Positions 7,563 through 14,571 of a stretch of 19,464 nucleotides of DNA are shown piece by piece. Source of the DNA: Treponema sp. GTDB lineage: Bacteria; Spirochaetota; Spirochaetia; Treponematales; Breznakiellaceae. The stretch covers positions 1 to 19,464 of the forward strand of contig JAITHH010000021.1 of the NCBI GenBank assembly GCA_031280065.1, read 5' to 3'. A program made the translations under genes and the position numbers. The notes below the pieces were generated by a model. It was not told the origin of the DNA. It saw only the letters and a program-made list of their open reading frames with translations, and ran no database searches. Every line of letters begins with the position of its first letter. Position 1 is the first letter of the stretch.

Positions 7563-8626
7563 GCGATGGCGCTTTATCGCAGGCGGAAATCGACGCGCTG
7601 TTATCGGGTGTGGATGATTCCGGCGGCGGAGGCGGGGGGGGCGCTCCTGCTTCAGGCGGTTCTGAAAAGGATCGCAAGGTAATACAGGATTTTCTCAGCG
7701 GGACGGTTGGGGCGCAGTCTTCTAACCTTTCTATGATGACCGGTACGGAGGTTGCTTTTAAGGGGCCTGCGGTAACGTTTGTAAACCGGGATGGTTTTTT
7801 GCAGACGCTGCCGGAAACGGTAACGGTTACAAAAGCGGATTTTAGCTCTGGGTTTCCGGGGGAACATTTGTTTATCATGCCGGAGGCAGCCGCAAAAAGC
7901 GTCGCCAGCCTGATGAACAAAGAAGAGAATATTGAGCTGGATGAGATGGCTCTTTCGGTTATAGGGGAGGCGGTGGGAACCATTGTAGGTACCCAGATTA
8001 CCGCTCTGACAGGGAAAACCGGTAACAAGTCCATCGCTAATGTTCCGCCTCAGGCGGTCAATATGCCAAAGGCAGCGGCAGCCCTCCCTGCGGGGAATTT
8101 TATGGTGGCCGCCTATGACATGGACCTGGGGGATGGCAGCAGCCACCAGTTGTGGGAGGTCTTTGGGCCTCCGGTTTCCGGGGATATTGCCCGGGCTCTG
8201 GGCGGCGGCGGACAGGCGGGCACAGCGGGACGCAGCGGCGGGGGTATGAACATGAGTAACGCAGTGCCGGGAATGATGAGCGGAATGGCAGGGGGAGGGG
8301 GACAGCCGACAAATGTCAGTCCGGTCCAGTACCCTGGGCTTTTCTCCCAAATAACGCAGCAGGAGCAGGGAAACATCGGCCTTATCATGGACGTCTATAT
8401 GGAGATGACCGTGGAATTGGGCCGTACCCGCAAACTGATCAAAGAGATCCTCAACATGGGAGAGGGGACTATCATCGAGCTGGATAAGCTGGCCGGTGAG
8501 CCGGTAGACATCCTGGTGAACCATAAGCTGATCGCCAAGGGAGAAGTAGTGGTCATCGATGAAAACTTCGGCGTCCGGGTTACGGAGATCGTTTCGCCGA
8601 TTGATAGAATGACCGATATGAATTAA
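7559..8626 (+). CDS. fliY: FliY/FliN, switch protein with CheC-like and SpoA domains
   Basis: The second switch component; in Bacillus and Thermotoga FliY is FliN fused to a CheC-like domain that can dephosphorylate CheY-P. The 355 residues hold an N-terminal LSQAEIDALLSG (6-17) like the FliM CheY-P site, a Gly-rich stretch encoded partly by a G8 tract (7634-7641), a CheC-like domain (about 40-208), a Gly/Met-rich linker (about 214-262), and a C-terminal SpoA domain (about 274-350) with ELGRTRKLIKEIL and LDKLAGEPVDILVN. The CheC catalytic pattern (D/S-x3-E-x2-N) looks broken: in the second half Ser133 and Glu137 are present but Gly140 replaces Asn, and in the first half both Glu and Asn are replaced (Gly48, Gly51). 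Phosphatase activity is therefore doubtful. The GGGGAGGGGG just upstream is the ribosome site. Confidence 0.93.
   Translation: MSDGALSQAEIDALLSGVDDSGGGGGGGAPASGGSEKDRKVIQDFLSGTVGAQSSNLSMMTGTEVAFKGPAVTFVNRDGFLQTLPETVTVTKADFSSGFPGEHLFIMPEAAAKSVASLMNKEENIELDEMALSVIGEAVGTIVGTQITALTGKTGNKSIANVPPQAVNMPKAAAALPAGNFMVAAYDMDLGDGSSHQLWEVFGPPVSGDIARALGGGGQAGTAGRSGGGMNMSNAVPGMMSGMAGGGGQPTNVSPVQYPGLFSQITQQEQGNIGLIMDVYMEMTVELGRTRKLIKEILNMGEGTIIELDKLAGEPVDILVNHKLIAKGEVVVIDENFGVRVTEIVSPIDRMTDMN
7634..7641 (+). repeat. G8 homopolymer tract in fliY
   Basis: Eight consecutive G in codons 26-28 of fliY, inside a Gly-encoding low-complexity stretch between the CheY-P-binding motif and the CheC-like domain. Length changes here would shift frame early in the gene. 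Confidence 0.9.
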
Positions 8627-8682
8627 CGGTGTATGTTTTCGCCCCTCAAAGGGGGAGCTGCGTTGTATAGTTTTTAGTCAGG

Positions 8683-9285
8683 TTGGACTTGGGAGGGGTA
8701 AATCTGAACCGCACGGTTTTTTTCGTTACTATCGTATTATATGCGGGGGGTGGGGCGCTTTACGCGCAGGACGCGGACCTTGGGCAGGGTTCCGCGCTTC
8801 CCGCGGAAAGTTCTCTGATCTTCGGCGAGACTGTTCCCAGCGTTGCGGCGGGCGGAGGCGCTTCGGCGGGCGCGGTCATCAGAATGGTCCTCGTCCTGGC
8901 CCTTGCCGCTGCGGCGATTTACGGGGTGGTCTTCTTTTTGCGCCGGGCCGCCCGGCCCCAGGAACAGTACAACCCGCACCTCAAAATTCTTTCAAGCGCC
9001 CATTTAGGGTCCAACCGGTTTATGTATGTGATTTCTGTCGGGGCCCAGGCCTGGCTGGTCGGGGCCGGAGAAGGGGGCGTGTCCCTTATTGCCGAGATCG
9101 GCGATAAGGAGGCGGTGGACGCGATGATCCTGGCCCGTTCCCAGCGGAGCGCCGAAGCGGGGCGTTTCGCCGATTTCCGGGCGCTCCTGCACCGGCTGAG
9201 CGGCGGCGCGAGCGGAGACGAACCCGGCGGGAATCCGCGCCCGGACAACCTGCGCCGGCGCCGCGAGCGGCTCAAGGGGCTGTAG
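8683..9285 (+). CDS. fliO: FliO (FliZ), flagellar export-gate assembly protein
   Basis: FliO assists assembly of the FliP ring of the flagellar type III export gate; in spirochaetes the gene is often called fliZ. The product is 200 residues if read from TTG 8683. It has a signal-peptide-like start (NRTVFFVTIVLYAGGGALYA, then Q), a short acidic periplasmic part, a membrane helix (about 66-88 by this numbering, AVIRMVLVLALAAAAIYGVV), and a small cytoplasmic FliO domain with LKILSSAHLGSNR and VGAQAWLVGAGEGG. The start is uncertain: the only strong Shine-Dalgarno (GGGAGG, 8691-8696) lies after the TTG and 7 nt before an in-frame CTG at 8704, which would give 193 residues. The upstream 56-nt gap (8627-8682) holds only a 5-bp C/G hairpin (8642-8655). 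fliP starts 1 nt after the stop. Confidence 0.87.
   Translation: MDLGGVNLNRTVFFVTIVLYAGGGALYAQDADLGQGSALPAESSLIFGETVPSVAAGGGASAGAVIRMVLVLALAAAAIYGVVFFLRRAARPQEQYNPHLKILSSAHLGSNRFMYVISVGAQAWLVGAGEGGVSLIAEIGDKEAVDAMILARSQRSAEAGRFADFRALLHRLSGGASGDEPGGNPRPDNLRRRRERLKGL
8691..8698 (+). promoter_or_regulatory. Strong ribosome site pointing to a CTG start for fliO
   Basis: GGGAGGGG, with its GGGAGG core (8691-8696), lies 7 nt before CTG 8704. If the TTG at 8683 or 8689 were used, this purine block would lie in or over the coding start with no role, and neither TTG has a good ribosome site of its own. Confidence 0.5.
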
Positions 9286-9286
9286 C

Positions 9287-10114
9287 ATGAAACGCGGTTT
9301 TCCCCGGATAGCCATTATCGCCGGCGCTGCCCTTGCCCTGCTCCCGGTCATGCCCCTGGAGGCCCAAAGCCTTCCCTTCCCCGATATGTCTACCCAGGGA
9401 ACCATGCGTATTCCCGCAGCCCCGGCGGACCCGGTGATTCCCTTCATCGACCTGACCGTGCGGAATCCCGAATCGGGGCAGGAAGTGGCCTTTACCCTCC
9501 AGCTCCTCCTGCTCATCACCGTCCTCTCCCTTGCGCCGAGCATCATCATCCTGATGACCAGTTTCCTGCGCATCTCCATCGTGCTGGACTTCATCAAACG
9601 GGCGCTCTCGCTCCAGCAGGTGCCCCCGAATCAGGTGCTGATGGGCATTTCGTTCTTTTTAACGCTCTTCGTCATGTGGCCCACGTTCCAGGCAATTTAC
9701 GACAATTCGTTCAAGCCCCTGGCCGACGGGAACATACCGGTGGAGACCGCCTACCGCGAGGCGGAGGCCCCCCTGCGGCTCTTCATGTACCGCCAGATGC
9801 AGGCTAACCCCGAAAATATCCGGCTCTTCATGGCAATGCGGGGGCTGGACCGGCCCAATACCCTGGCGGATGTGCCCACCTATGTGCTGATTCCGGCCTT
9901 CATCTTAAATGAGCTTACTGTGGCCTTTAAGATAGGCATATTGCTGTTTATCCCGTTTATTGTTATCGATATGGTGGTAGCCAGCGCCCTCATGTCCATG
10001 GGGATGATCATGCTGCCGCCGGTGATGATTTCCATGCCCTTTAAGCTGATCCTCTTTATCCTGGTGGATGGCTGGAGCCTGCTGACGGACCAGATAGTCC
10101 GGTCTTTTGTGTAG
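9287..10114 (+). CDS. fliP: FliP, flagellar type III export-gate protein
   Basis: FliP forms, with FliQ and FliR, the membrane core of the flagellar export gate. The 275 residues carry a cleavable-looking signal peptide (about 1-27, ending LEAQS), membrane segments at about 69-90, 112-132, 212-238 and 248-272, and the FliP signatures TSFLRISIVLDFIKRAL, QQVPPNQVLMGISFFLT, LTVAFKIGILLFIPFIVID and MGMIMLPPVMISMPFK. AAGGGG at 9274-9279 lies within the fliO end, 7 nt before ATG 9287, so coupling with fliO is likely. Confidence 0.97.
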   Translation: MKRGFPRIAIIAGAALALLPVMPLEAQSLPFPDMSTQGTMRIPAAPADPVIPFIDLTVRNPESGQEVAFTLQLLLLITVLSLAPSIIILMTSFLRISIVLDFIKRALSLQQVPPNQVLMGISFFLTLFVMWPTFQAIYDNSFKPLADGNIPVETAYREAEAPLRLFMYRQMQANPENIRLFMAMRGLDRPNTLADVPTYVLIPAFILNELTVAFKIGILLFIPFIVIDMVVASALMSMGMIMLPPVMISMPFKLILFILVDGWSLLTDQIVRSFV

Positions 10115-10129
10115 GAGCGGGGAGGGGAA

Positions 10130-10399
10130 ATGAGTATCGGCGAAGTAACCAGTCTCCTGCGGGATGGAATTTTACAAGTGCTGGCTTTGGCCGCCCCCCT
10201 CCTGGTTTCCGCGCTGGTGGTGGGGCTCGTGGTGGCGATCTTTCAGGCGACGACTTCGATCCAGGAGCAGACCCTGACTTTTGTGCCCAAGGTGATTACC
10301 ATCCTCTTGGTGCTGGGCTTTTTGGGAGGATGGATGTTTTCTTCTCTCAGGGATTATACGGTGCAGTTATTCCGCATGATCCCCGACATGGCGCGATGA
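10130..10399 (+). CDS. fliQ: FliQ, flagellar type III export-gate protein
   Basis: A small 89-residue export-gate subunit with two membrane helices (about 15-37 and 52-72). Family features seen are PLLVSALVVGLVVAIFQATT, SIQEQTLTFVPK and the C-terminal amphipathic end. GGAGG at 10121-10125 precedes the ATG by 4 nt. It lies 15 nt after fliP and 4 nt before fliR. Confidence 0.96.
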   Translation: MSIGEVTSLLRDGILQVLALAAPLLVSALVVGLVVAIFQATTSIQEQTLTFVPKVITILLVLGFLGGWMFSSLRDYTVQLFRMIPDMAR

Positions 10400-10403
10400 A
10401 AAA

Positions 10404-11219
10404 ATGATTGAATCGGGGATTATCAGAGAACTATTAGCAGCCGCGCCGGCGTTTCTCCTCATCGCGGCGCGGGCGCTGGCCATGATCGAGACCGCGCCCC
10501 TGCTCTCCTCTGAGTCGATCCCCCAGGCGGTCAAGATCGCCCTGGCCGGATTTACCGCCTACGCGGTCTTTCCCGCCGCGCCGGTCCAGGATGGGAATCT
10601 CGATATGTTCGGCGTTTCCTTCATCTTCCTGGTCATTGGGGAGGCGATCATCGGGATTATCATCGGCTTTTTCCTGACGATCATCTTTGCCGCCTTCTCC
10701 ACCGCAGGCCAGTTCTTCTCCCTGCAAATGGGCTTCGGCGCGTCCGAGACCTTCGATCCCCTGTCCCAAATAGAGAATCCCCTCATGGGCCAGTACCTGA
10801 ACCTGGTGGCCATGCTGGTCTTCCTCTCCATAGGCGGCTTCCAGGAGCTCTTCGTGGGCGGTTTCTTCCGCTCTATCCAGTCCATCAGCGTCCTTTCCCT
10901 GGCGCGGGGCCGCGAGGCTGCGGCGCATATGCTCCTGTCCGGGCTTTCCCGGCTCTTTCTGGACGCGATGGTCATATCCATGCCCATTCTGGGCACCCTG
11001 TTCCTCACTTCCCTCTCCACCGGGCTGATTTCCAAGGCCGCGCCGCAGATCAACATCCTGTCCGAAGGCTTCCCCATCTCGATAATGGTCGCCTTTATCC
11101 TTATCTACGCGACGCTGCCCTTCATGGTGGAAGCCTTTAGCCGGGTGATTGCCGCAGGTTTTGCGTCCCTGGAGAACCTGTACATCCAGATCGCCGTTCC
11201 CGCCGGAGGCCCGGTATGA
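10404..11219 (+). CDS. fliR: FliR, flagellar type III export-gate protein
   Basis: The third member of the FliP-FliQ-FliR core complex. The 271 residues are strongly hydrophobic with about six membrane segments and the family motifs PAFLLIAARALAMIETAPLL, FSLQMGFGASETFDPL and LFLDAMVISMPIL. No Shine-Dalgarno is visible before ATG 10404 (the preceding bases are GCGCGATGAAAAA), and the gene begins 4 nt after the fliQ stop, so translation probably relies on ribosomes finishing fliQ. The end overlaps the flhB start by ATGA (11216-11219). Confidence 0.95.
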   Translation: MIESGIIRELLAAAPAFLLIAARALAMIETAPLLSSESIPQAVKIALAGFTAYAVFPAAPVQDGNLDMFGVSFIFLVIGEAIIGIIIGFFLTIIFAAFSTAGQFFSLQMGFGASETFDPLSQIENPLMGQYLNLVAMLVFLSIGGFQELFVGGFFRSIQSISVLSLARGREAAAHMLLSGLSRLFLDAMVISMPILGTLFLTSLSTGLISKAAPQINILSEGFPISIMVAFILIYATLPFMVEAFSRVIAAGFASLENLYIQIAVPAGGPV

Positions 11220-12421
11220 TGGCAGTACGCATGGGGTGCATGGCGGGGGCGGGAAGGCCGGGCGGCGCGAGGGCCTTGCGCGGAGAAGATGCGGCGCTGA
11301 ACCTCCGCGCCGCGGCGGCGCTCATGGACCTCCAGTGGTTCGCGGCGGAGGACGAGGGCAGAACCGAGGAGCCTTCGGAGTACAAGATACGCAAGGCCCG
11401 CGAGGAGGGCCGCGTTGCTAAAAGCCAGGAGCTGACCGGCGCCCTGGTGCTGCTCCTGCCCGCCTTGGCGCTCCTGGTATTCGCCCCTTCCATGCTGCGG
11501 ACCTGCGTGGAGATGCTGCGTTTTTACTTCCAGCGGGTAACGGAACTCGACCCGGCCAAAGACGGGATCATCATGGGGACCTTTATCCGCTATTTTATCC
11601 GGCTGGCCCTGCCGGTTATCTGTGTATCCATGGCCGCGGCGATTTTCGCCAATGTCGCGCAGACGGGACTGCTTTTCACCACCAAGCCCCTGACACCGAA
11701 TTTCTCCAAGATACTCCCCCACTTTGGGCGCTACTTCCAGCGGACGATCTTCTCCACGGAAGCGATCTTTAACTTCTTTAAGTCCATCATCAAAATGCTC
11801 ATCATCGGTACGGTGGCGTTCCTCCTGATCCGCTCCAAGTGGCGGGAATTGGCGAACCTGCAAACCGCGAGCCTCTGGCAGGGGATCAGCGTGGCCGCGT
11901 CGCTGGCCATACGGATGCTGATCATCTCGGCCCTGCTCCTGCTGGCGCTCTCGATTCCCGACATCATGTTCCAGCGCTGGCAGTACCGGGAATCGCTCAA
12001 GATGAGCAAGCAGGAGGTCAAAGAAGAGCGGAAGATGATGGACGGAGACCCGGAGATCAAGGGGCGGCTCCGCCAGCGGATGCGCGAACTGTTGGCGCGG
12101 AACATGATGGTCAACGTGCCCAAGGCCGATGTGGTGATTACCAATCCCACCCATTTTGCCGTGGCGCTTGAATACGATCAGCGTACCATGCCGGCCCCAC
12201 GGGTGAATGCCAAAGGCGCGGACGAGATGGCATTCCGCATCCGCCGGATTGCCGAGGACAACGGGGTGCCCATCGTGGAAAACAAGCCCCTGGCCCGGGC
12301 GCTGTATGCGGAGACTGATGTGGGGGATACGGTTCCCCTGCAATACCACGAAGCGGTTGCTATCGTGCTGGCCCACGTGTACCGGATCAACGAAGAACGC
12401 CGCCGGGCGCGGGGCGCGTGA
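11216..12421 (+). CDS. flhB: FlhB, export switch protein with autocleavage site
   Basis: FlhB is the substrate-specificity switch of the flagellar export gate; it cleaves itself at NPTH and responds to FliK. The 401-residue frame has the conserved opening DLQWFAAEDEGRTEEP at 38-53 and EYKIRKAREEGRVAKS, four membrane segments, a basic linker, and the cytoplasmic domain with intact NPTH (Asn310-His313, 12143-12154). Residues 1-36 (Met/Arg/Gly/Ala-rich) precede the usual family start. The ATG at 11216 has a good ribosome site (GGAGG 11205-11209, 6 nt away) and overlaps the fliR stop by 4 nt, while the in-frame ATG 11324, which would give a normal 365-residue FlhB, has no visible site. The longer frame is given, with the true start unsettled. 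Confidence 0.94.
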   Translation: MMAVRMGCMAGAGRPGGARALRGEDAALNLRAAAALMDLQWFAAEDEGRTEEPSEYKIRKAREEGRVAKSQELTGALVLLLPALALLVFAPSMLRTCVEMLRFYFQRVTELDPAKDGIIMGTFIRYFIRLALPVICVSMAAAIFANVAQTGLLFTTKPLTPNFSKILPHFGRYFQRTIFSTEAIFNFFKSIIKMLIIGTVAFLLIRSKWRELANLQTASLWQGISVAASLAIRMLIISALLLLALSIPDIMFQRWQYRESLKMSKQEVKEERKMMDGDPEIKGRLRQRMRELLARNMMVNVPKADVVITNPTHFAVALEYDQRTMPAPRVNAKGADEMAFRIRRIAEDNGVPIVENKPLARALYAETDVGDTVPLQYHEAVAIVLAHVYRINEERRRARGA

Positions 12422-12435
12422 GGAGGGAGGGATAG

Positions 12436-14541
12436 ATGGCGGACGCTGCCCGGGCAAACCGGGTTTCCATATTCGGGGATCAGCGGGATCTCTTTATCGC
12501 TGTCGGCGTGGTCGCGGTGGTGATCATGATCGTTATCCCTTTGCCCACGGTGCTCCTCGACACATTCATGGCGCTGAACCTGGTGCTCTCCCTCTTGATC
12601 CTCCTCATCGTGCTCTACACCAAGAAGGCCACGGACTTCAACGTGTTTCCCACCGTGCTGCTGGTAACGACGGTCTTTGGCCTGGCCCTCAATATTTCTT
12701 CCACCAGGCTTATCCTGGTCAAAGGATCGGCTTTTGACGGACGCATGGTCAAAGCCTTCTCCACCTTTGTGGTGGGTTCAGGCGGGCTTCAGGGCCTGGT
12801 CGTGGGGTTTATCATCTTCATCGTGATCATCGCGGTGCAGGTGGTGGTGATCACCAAGGGGGCCACCCGTATCGCCGAGGTAGCGGCCCGCTTCGCCCTG
12901 GACGCCATGCCCGCCAAGCAGATGGCCATTGACGCGGAATTTAACTCCGGGGCCATCACCGAAGAAGAAGCCCATGCCCGTAAAGCCGATCTCCAGCGGG
13001 AGGTCGATTTCTACGGCGCCATGGACGGCTCCAGCAAATTCGTGTCCGGCAACGTGAAAATCGGCATCTTTATCACCGTGGTGAATGTGCTGGGGGGCTT
13101 TATCGTCGGGGTGGCTCTCCACGGGGAGCCGCTGGCAAACGCCCTGGGAACCTACGTGTCTTTTTCCATCGGGGACGGCCTCTTGTCCCAGCTCCCCGCC
13201 TTGCTGGTTTCCACCGCCTCCGGTATTATTGTAACCCGGTCGGTTTCTTCCGGCACATTCGGGGAAGATGTCGCTAGCCAGTTCTCGCGGGATGAGCGGA
13301 TATACTGGGTCGGCGCGGCGGTGCTGGCGGGTTTCGCCCTGCTGCCGGGTTTCCCCTGGTATGTACTCGTCCCGATGGCCTTTCTTCTGGGCTTCGTGGC
13401 CTTCCGGCTTCGGCGGGCTAAACTGCGGAAGGCGAATCTCGCCGAAAGTATGTCCAAGGGCAGCGCGGACAAGAAGGCCCAGGAGGATGCCCGCGATATG
13501 TCCCCGGTGGTGCCCCTGGACCCCCTGTCCCTGGAGCTGGGCTACGGCCTCATCCCCCTGGTGGACAAGGACAAGGGGGCGGAACTCCTGGAGCGGGTGC
13601 AGCGGATCCGCCGCGAGTCGGCCCTGGACTTGGGGCTGGTGATTCCCCGCATCAGGATCATCGACAACATGCGCCTGGAGCCTTCGGAGTATTGCTTCAA
13701 GATACGGGGCGTCGATGTGGGCCGGGGCAAAATCCGCATGGGTTACTATATGTGCATCAACCCCGGCGGGGTACGGGAAGAACTGCCCGGCGAAAAGACC
13801 AAAGACCCGGCGTTTGGGCTGCCGGCCCTCTGGGTCAACGAGGACCGGCGGGACGAGGCCGAGCGGGCGGGCTATACCGTGGTGGATCCCCCTTCGATCA
13901 TCGCCACGCATTTGACGGAGATCATCAAGCGTTACGCTTCGGAAATTCTGGGCCGCCAGGAGACGCAGGCCATCCTGGATACGCTCAAGAAGGATTACCC
14001 GGCGGTGGTGGAGGAGACGCAAAAATATCTCAGCCTGGGGGATATACAGAAGGTGCTCCAGAGCCTTTTGCGGGAGCGGGTCTCTATCCGTAATATGGTG
14101 GCGATTCTGGAAGCCTTGGCGGACTTCGGGCCGATTACCAAGGATTCGGGTTTCCTCACCGAAAAGGCGCGGCAGGCCCTGGCCCGGCAGCTCTGCATCC
14201 AGTACGCCGATGAAGAGCGCGGGCTCCACGTGCTGACGCTGGAGCATAGTTTGGAGCAGAAGATCATCGAGAGCCGGGTGGACACCACCTCCGGGGCGGT
14301 TTCGGCCCTGGAACCGGCCATGCAGCGGGCCTGGATCAAGGCCCTGTCCCGCGCGGTGATGGCTGTGCAGGAGCGGGGCTGGCTGCCGGTGGTACTCTGC
14401 TCGGATCAGGCCCGCTCTTTGGTCAAGTCTTCCTGCGAGCGGGAACTGCCTGAGCTGGTCGTACTGTCCGTGCCGGAGATCGTGCCGGATGTTACCGTCG
14501 AGGCAATCGGCGAAATTAAGGTAGATGGAAACGCCGCATAG
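12436..14541 (+). CDS. flhA: FlhA, flagellar export-gate protein
   Basis: FlhA forms the nonameric export-gate ring that docks chaperone-substrate complexes and couples export to the proton-motive force. The 701 residues match the family. The N-terminal half (about 20-335) has eight expected membrane segments and the FHIPEP signature around 196-215 (MDGSSKFVSGN, then NVLGGF). The C-terminal cytoplasmic half (about 370-695) includes LELGYGLIPLVD, RIRRESALDLGLVIPRIRI and the distal LVVLSVPEIVPDVTVEAIG typical of the docking domain. AGGAGGGAGG (12421-12430) precedes the ATG by 5 nt. The gene starts 15 nt after flhB and is followed by flhF, as in most polar and spirochaete flagellar loci. Confidence 0.97.
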   Translation: MADAARANRVSIFGDQRDLFIAVGVVAVVIMIVIPLPTVLLDTFMALNLVLSLLILLIVLYTKKATDFNVFPTVLLVTTVFGLALNISSTRLILVKGSAFDGRMVKAFSTFVVGSGGLQGLVVGFIIFIVIIAVQVVVITKGATRIAEVAARFALDAMPAKQMAIDAEFNSGAITEEEAHARKADLQREVDFYGAMDGSSKFVSGNVKIGIFITVVNVLGGFIVGVALHGEPLANALGTYVSFSIGDGLLSQLPALLVSTASGIIVTRSVSSGTFGEDVASQFSRDERIYWVGAAVLAGFALLPGFPWYVLVPMAFLLGFVAFRLRRAKLRKANLAESMSKGSADKKAQEDARDMSPVVPLDPLSLELGYGLIPLVDKDKGAELLERVQRIRRESALDLGLVIPRIRIIDNMRLEPSEYCFKIRGVDVGRGKIRMGYYMCINPGGVREELPGEKTKDPAFGLPALWVNEDRRDEAERAGYTVVDPPSIIATHLTEIIKRYASEILGRQETQAILDTLKKDYPAVVEETQKYLSLGDIQKVLQSLLRERVSIRNMVAILEALADFGPITKDSGFLTEKARQALARQLCIQYADEERGLHVLTLEHSLEQKIIESRVDTTSGAVSALEPAMQRAWIKALSRAVMAVQERGWLPVVLCSDQARSLVKSSCERELPELVVLSVPEIVPDVTVEAIGEIKVDGNAA

Positions 14542-14555
14542 CGTTTGATACCAAT

Positions 14556-14563
14556 GGGAGGAG
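14556..14563 (+). promoter_or_regulatory. Ribosome site deciding the flhF start
   Basis: GGGAGGAG lies 8 nt before ATG 14572. Earlier in-frame starts (TTG 14545, ATG 14554) lie before or on top of this site and lack their own. Confidence 0.7.
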
Positions 14564-14571
14564 CGGCGGGA

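Noticed and set aside
8636..8675. Possible terminator or promoter before fliO (C/G hairpin 8642-8655, TATAGT at 8666-8671)
   Set aside because: The hairpin is only about 5 bp and the T run is some 15 nt further on; no -35 box lies at a proper distance from TATAGT.
11105..12457. 450-codon minus-strand open frame opposite flhB
   Set aside because: It mirrors flhB codons with GC-rich third positions; its translation is His/Gln/Arg-rich, matches no family, and flhB is certain.
12778..14247. 489-codon minus-strand open frame opposite flhA
   Set aside because: Shadow of flhA for the same reason; no ribosome site and unnatural His/Gly/Asp composition.
14545..14571. Upstream TTG/ATG starts for flhF
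   Set aside because: The GGGAGGAG ribosome site lies after them and 8 nt before ATG 14572.
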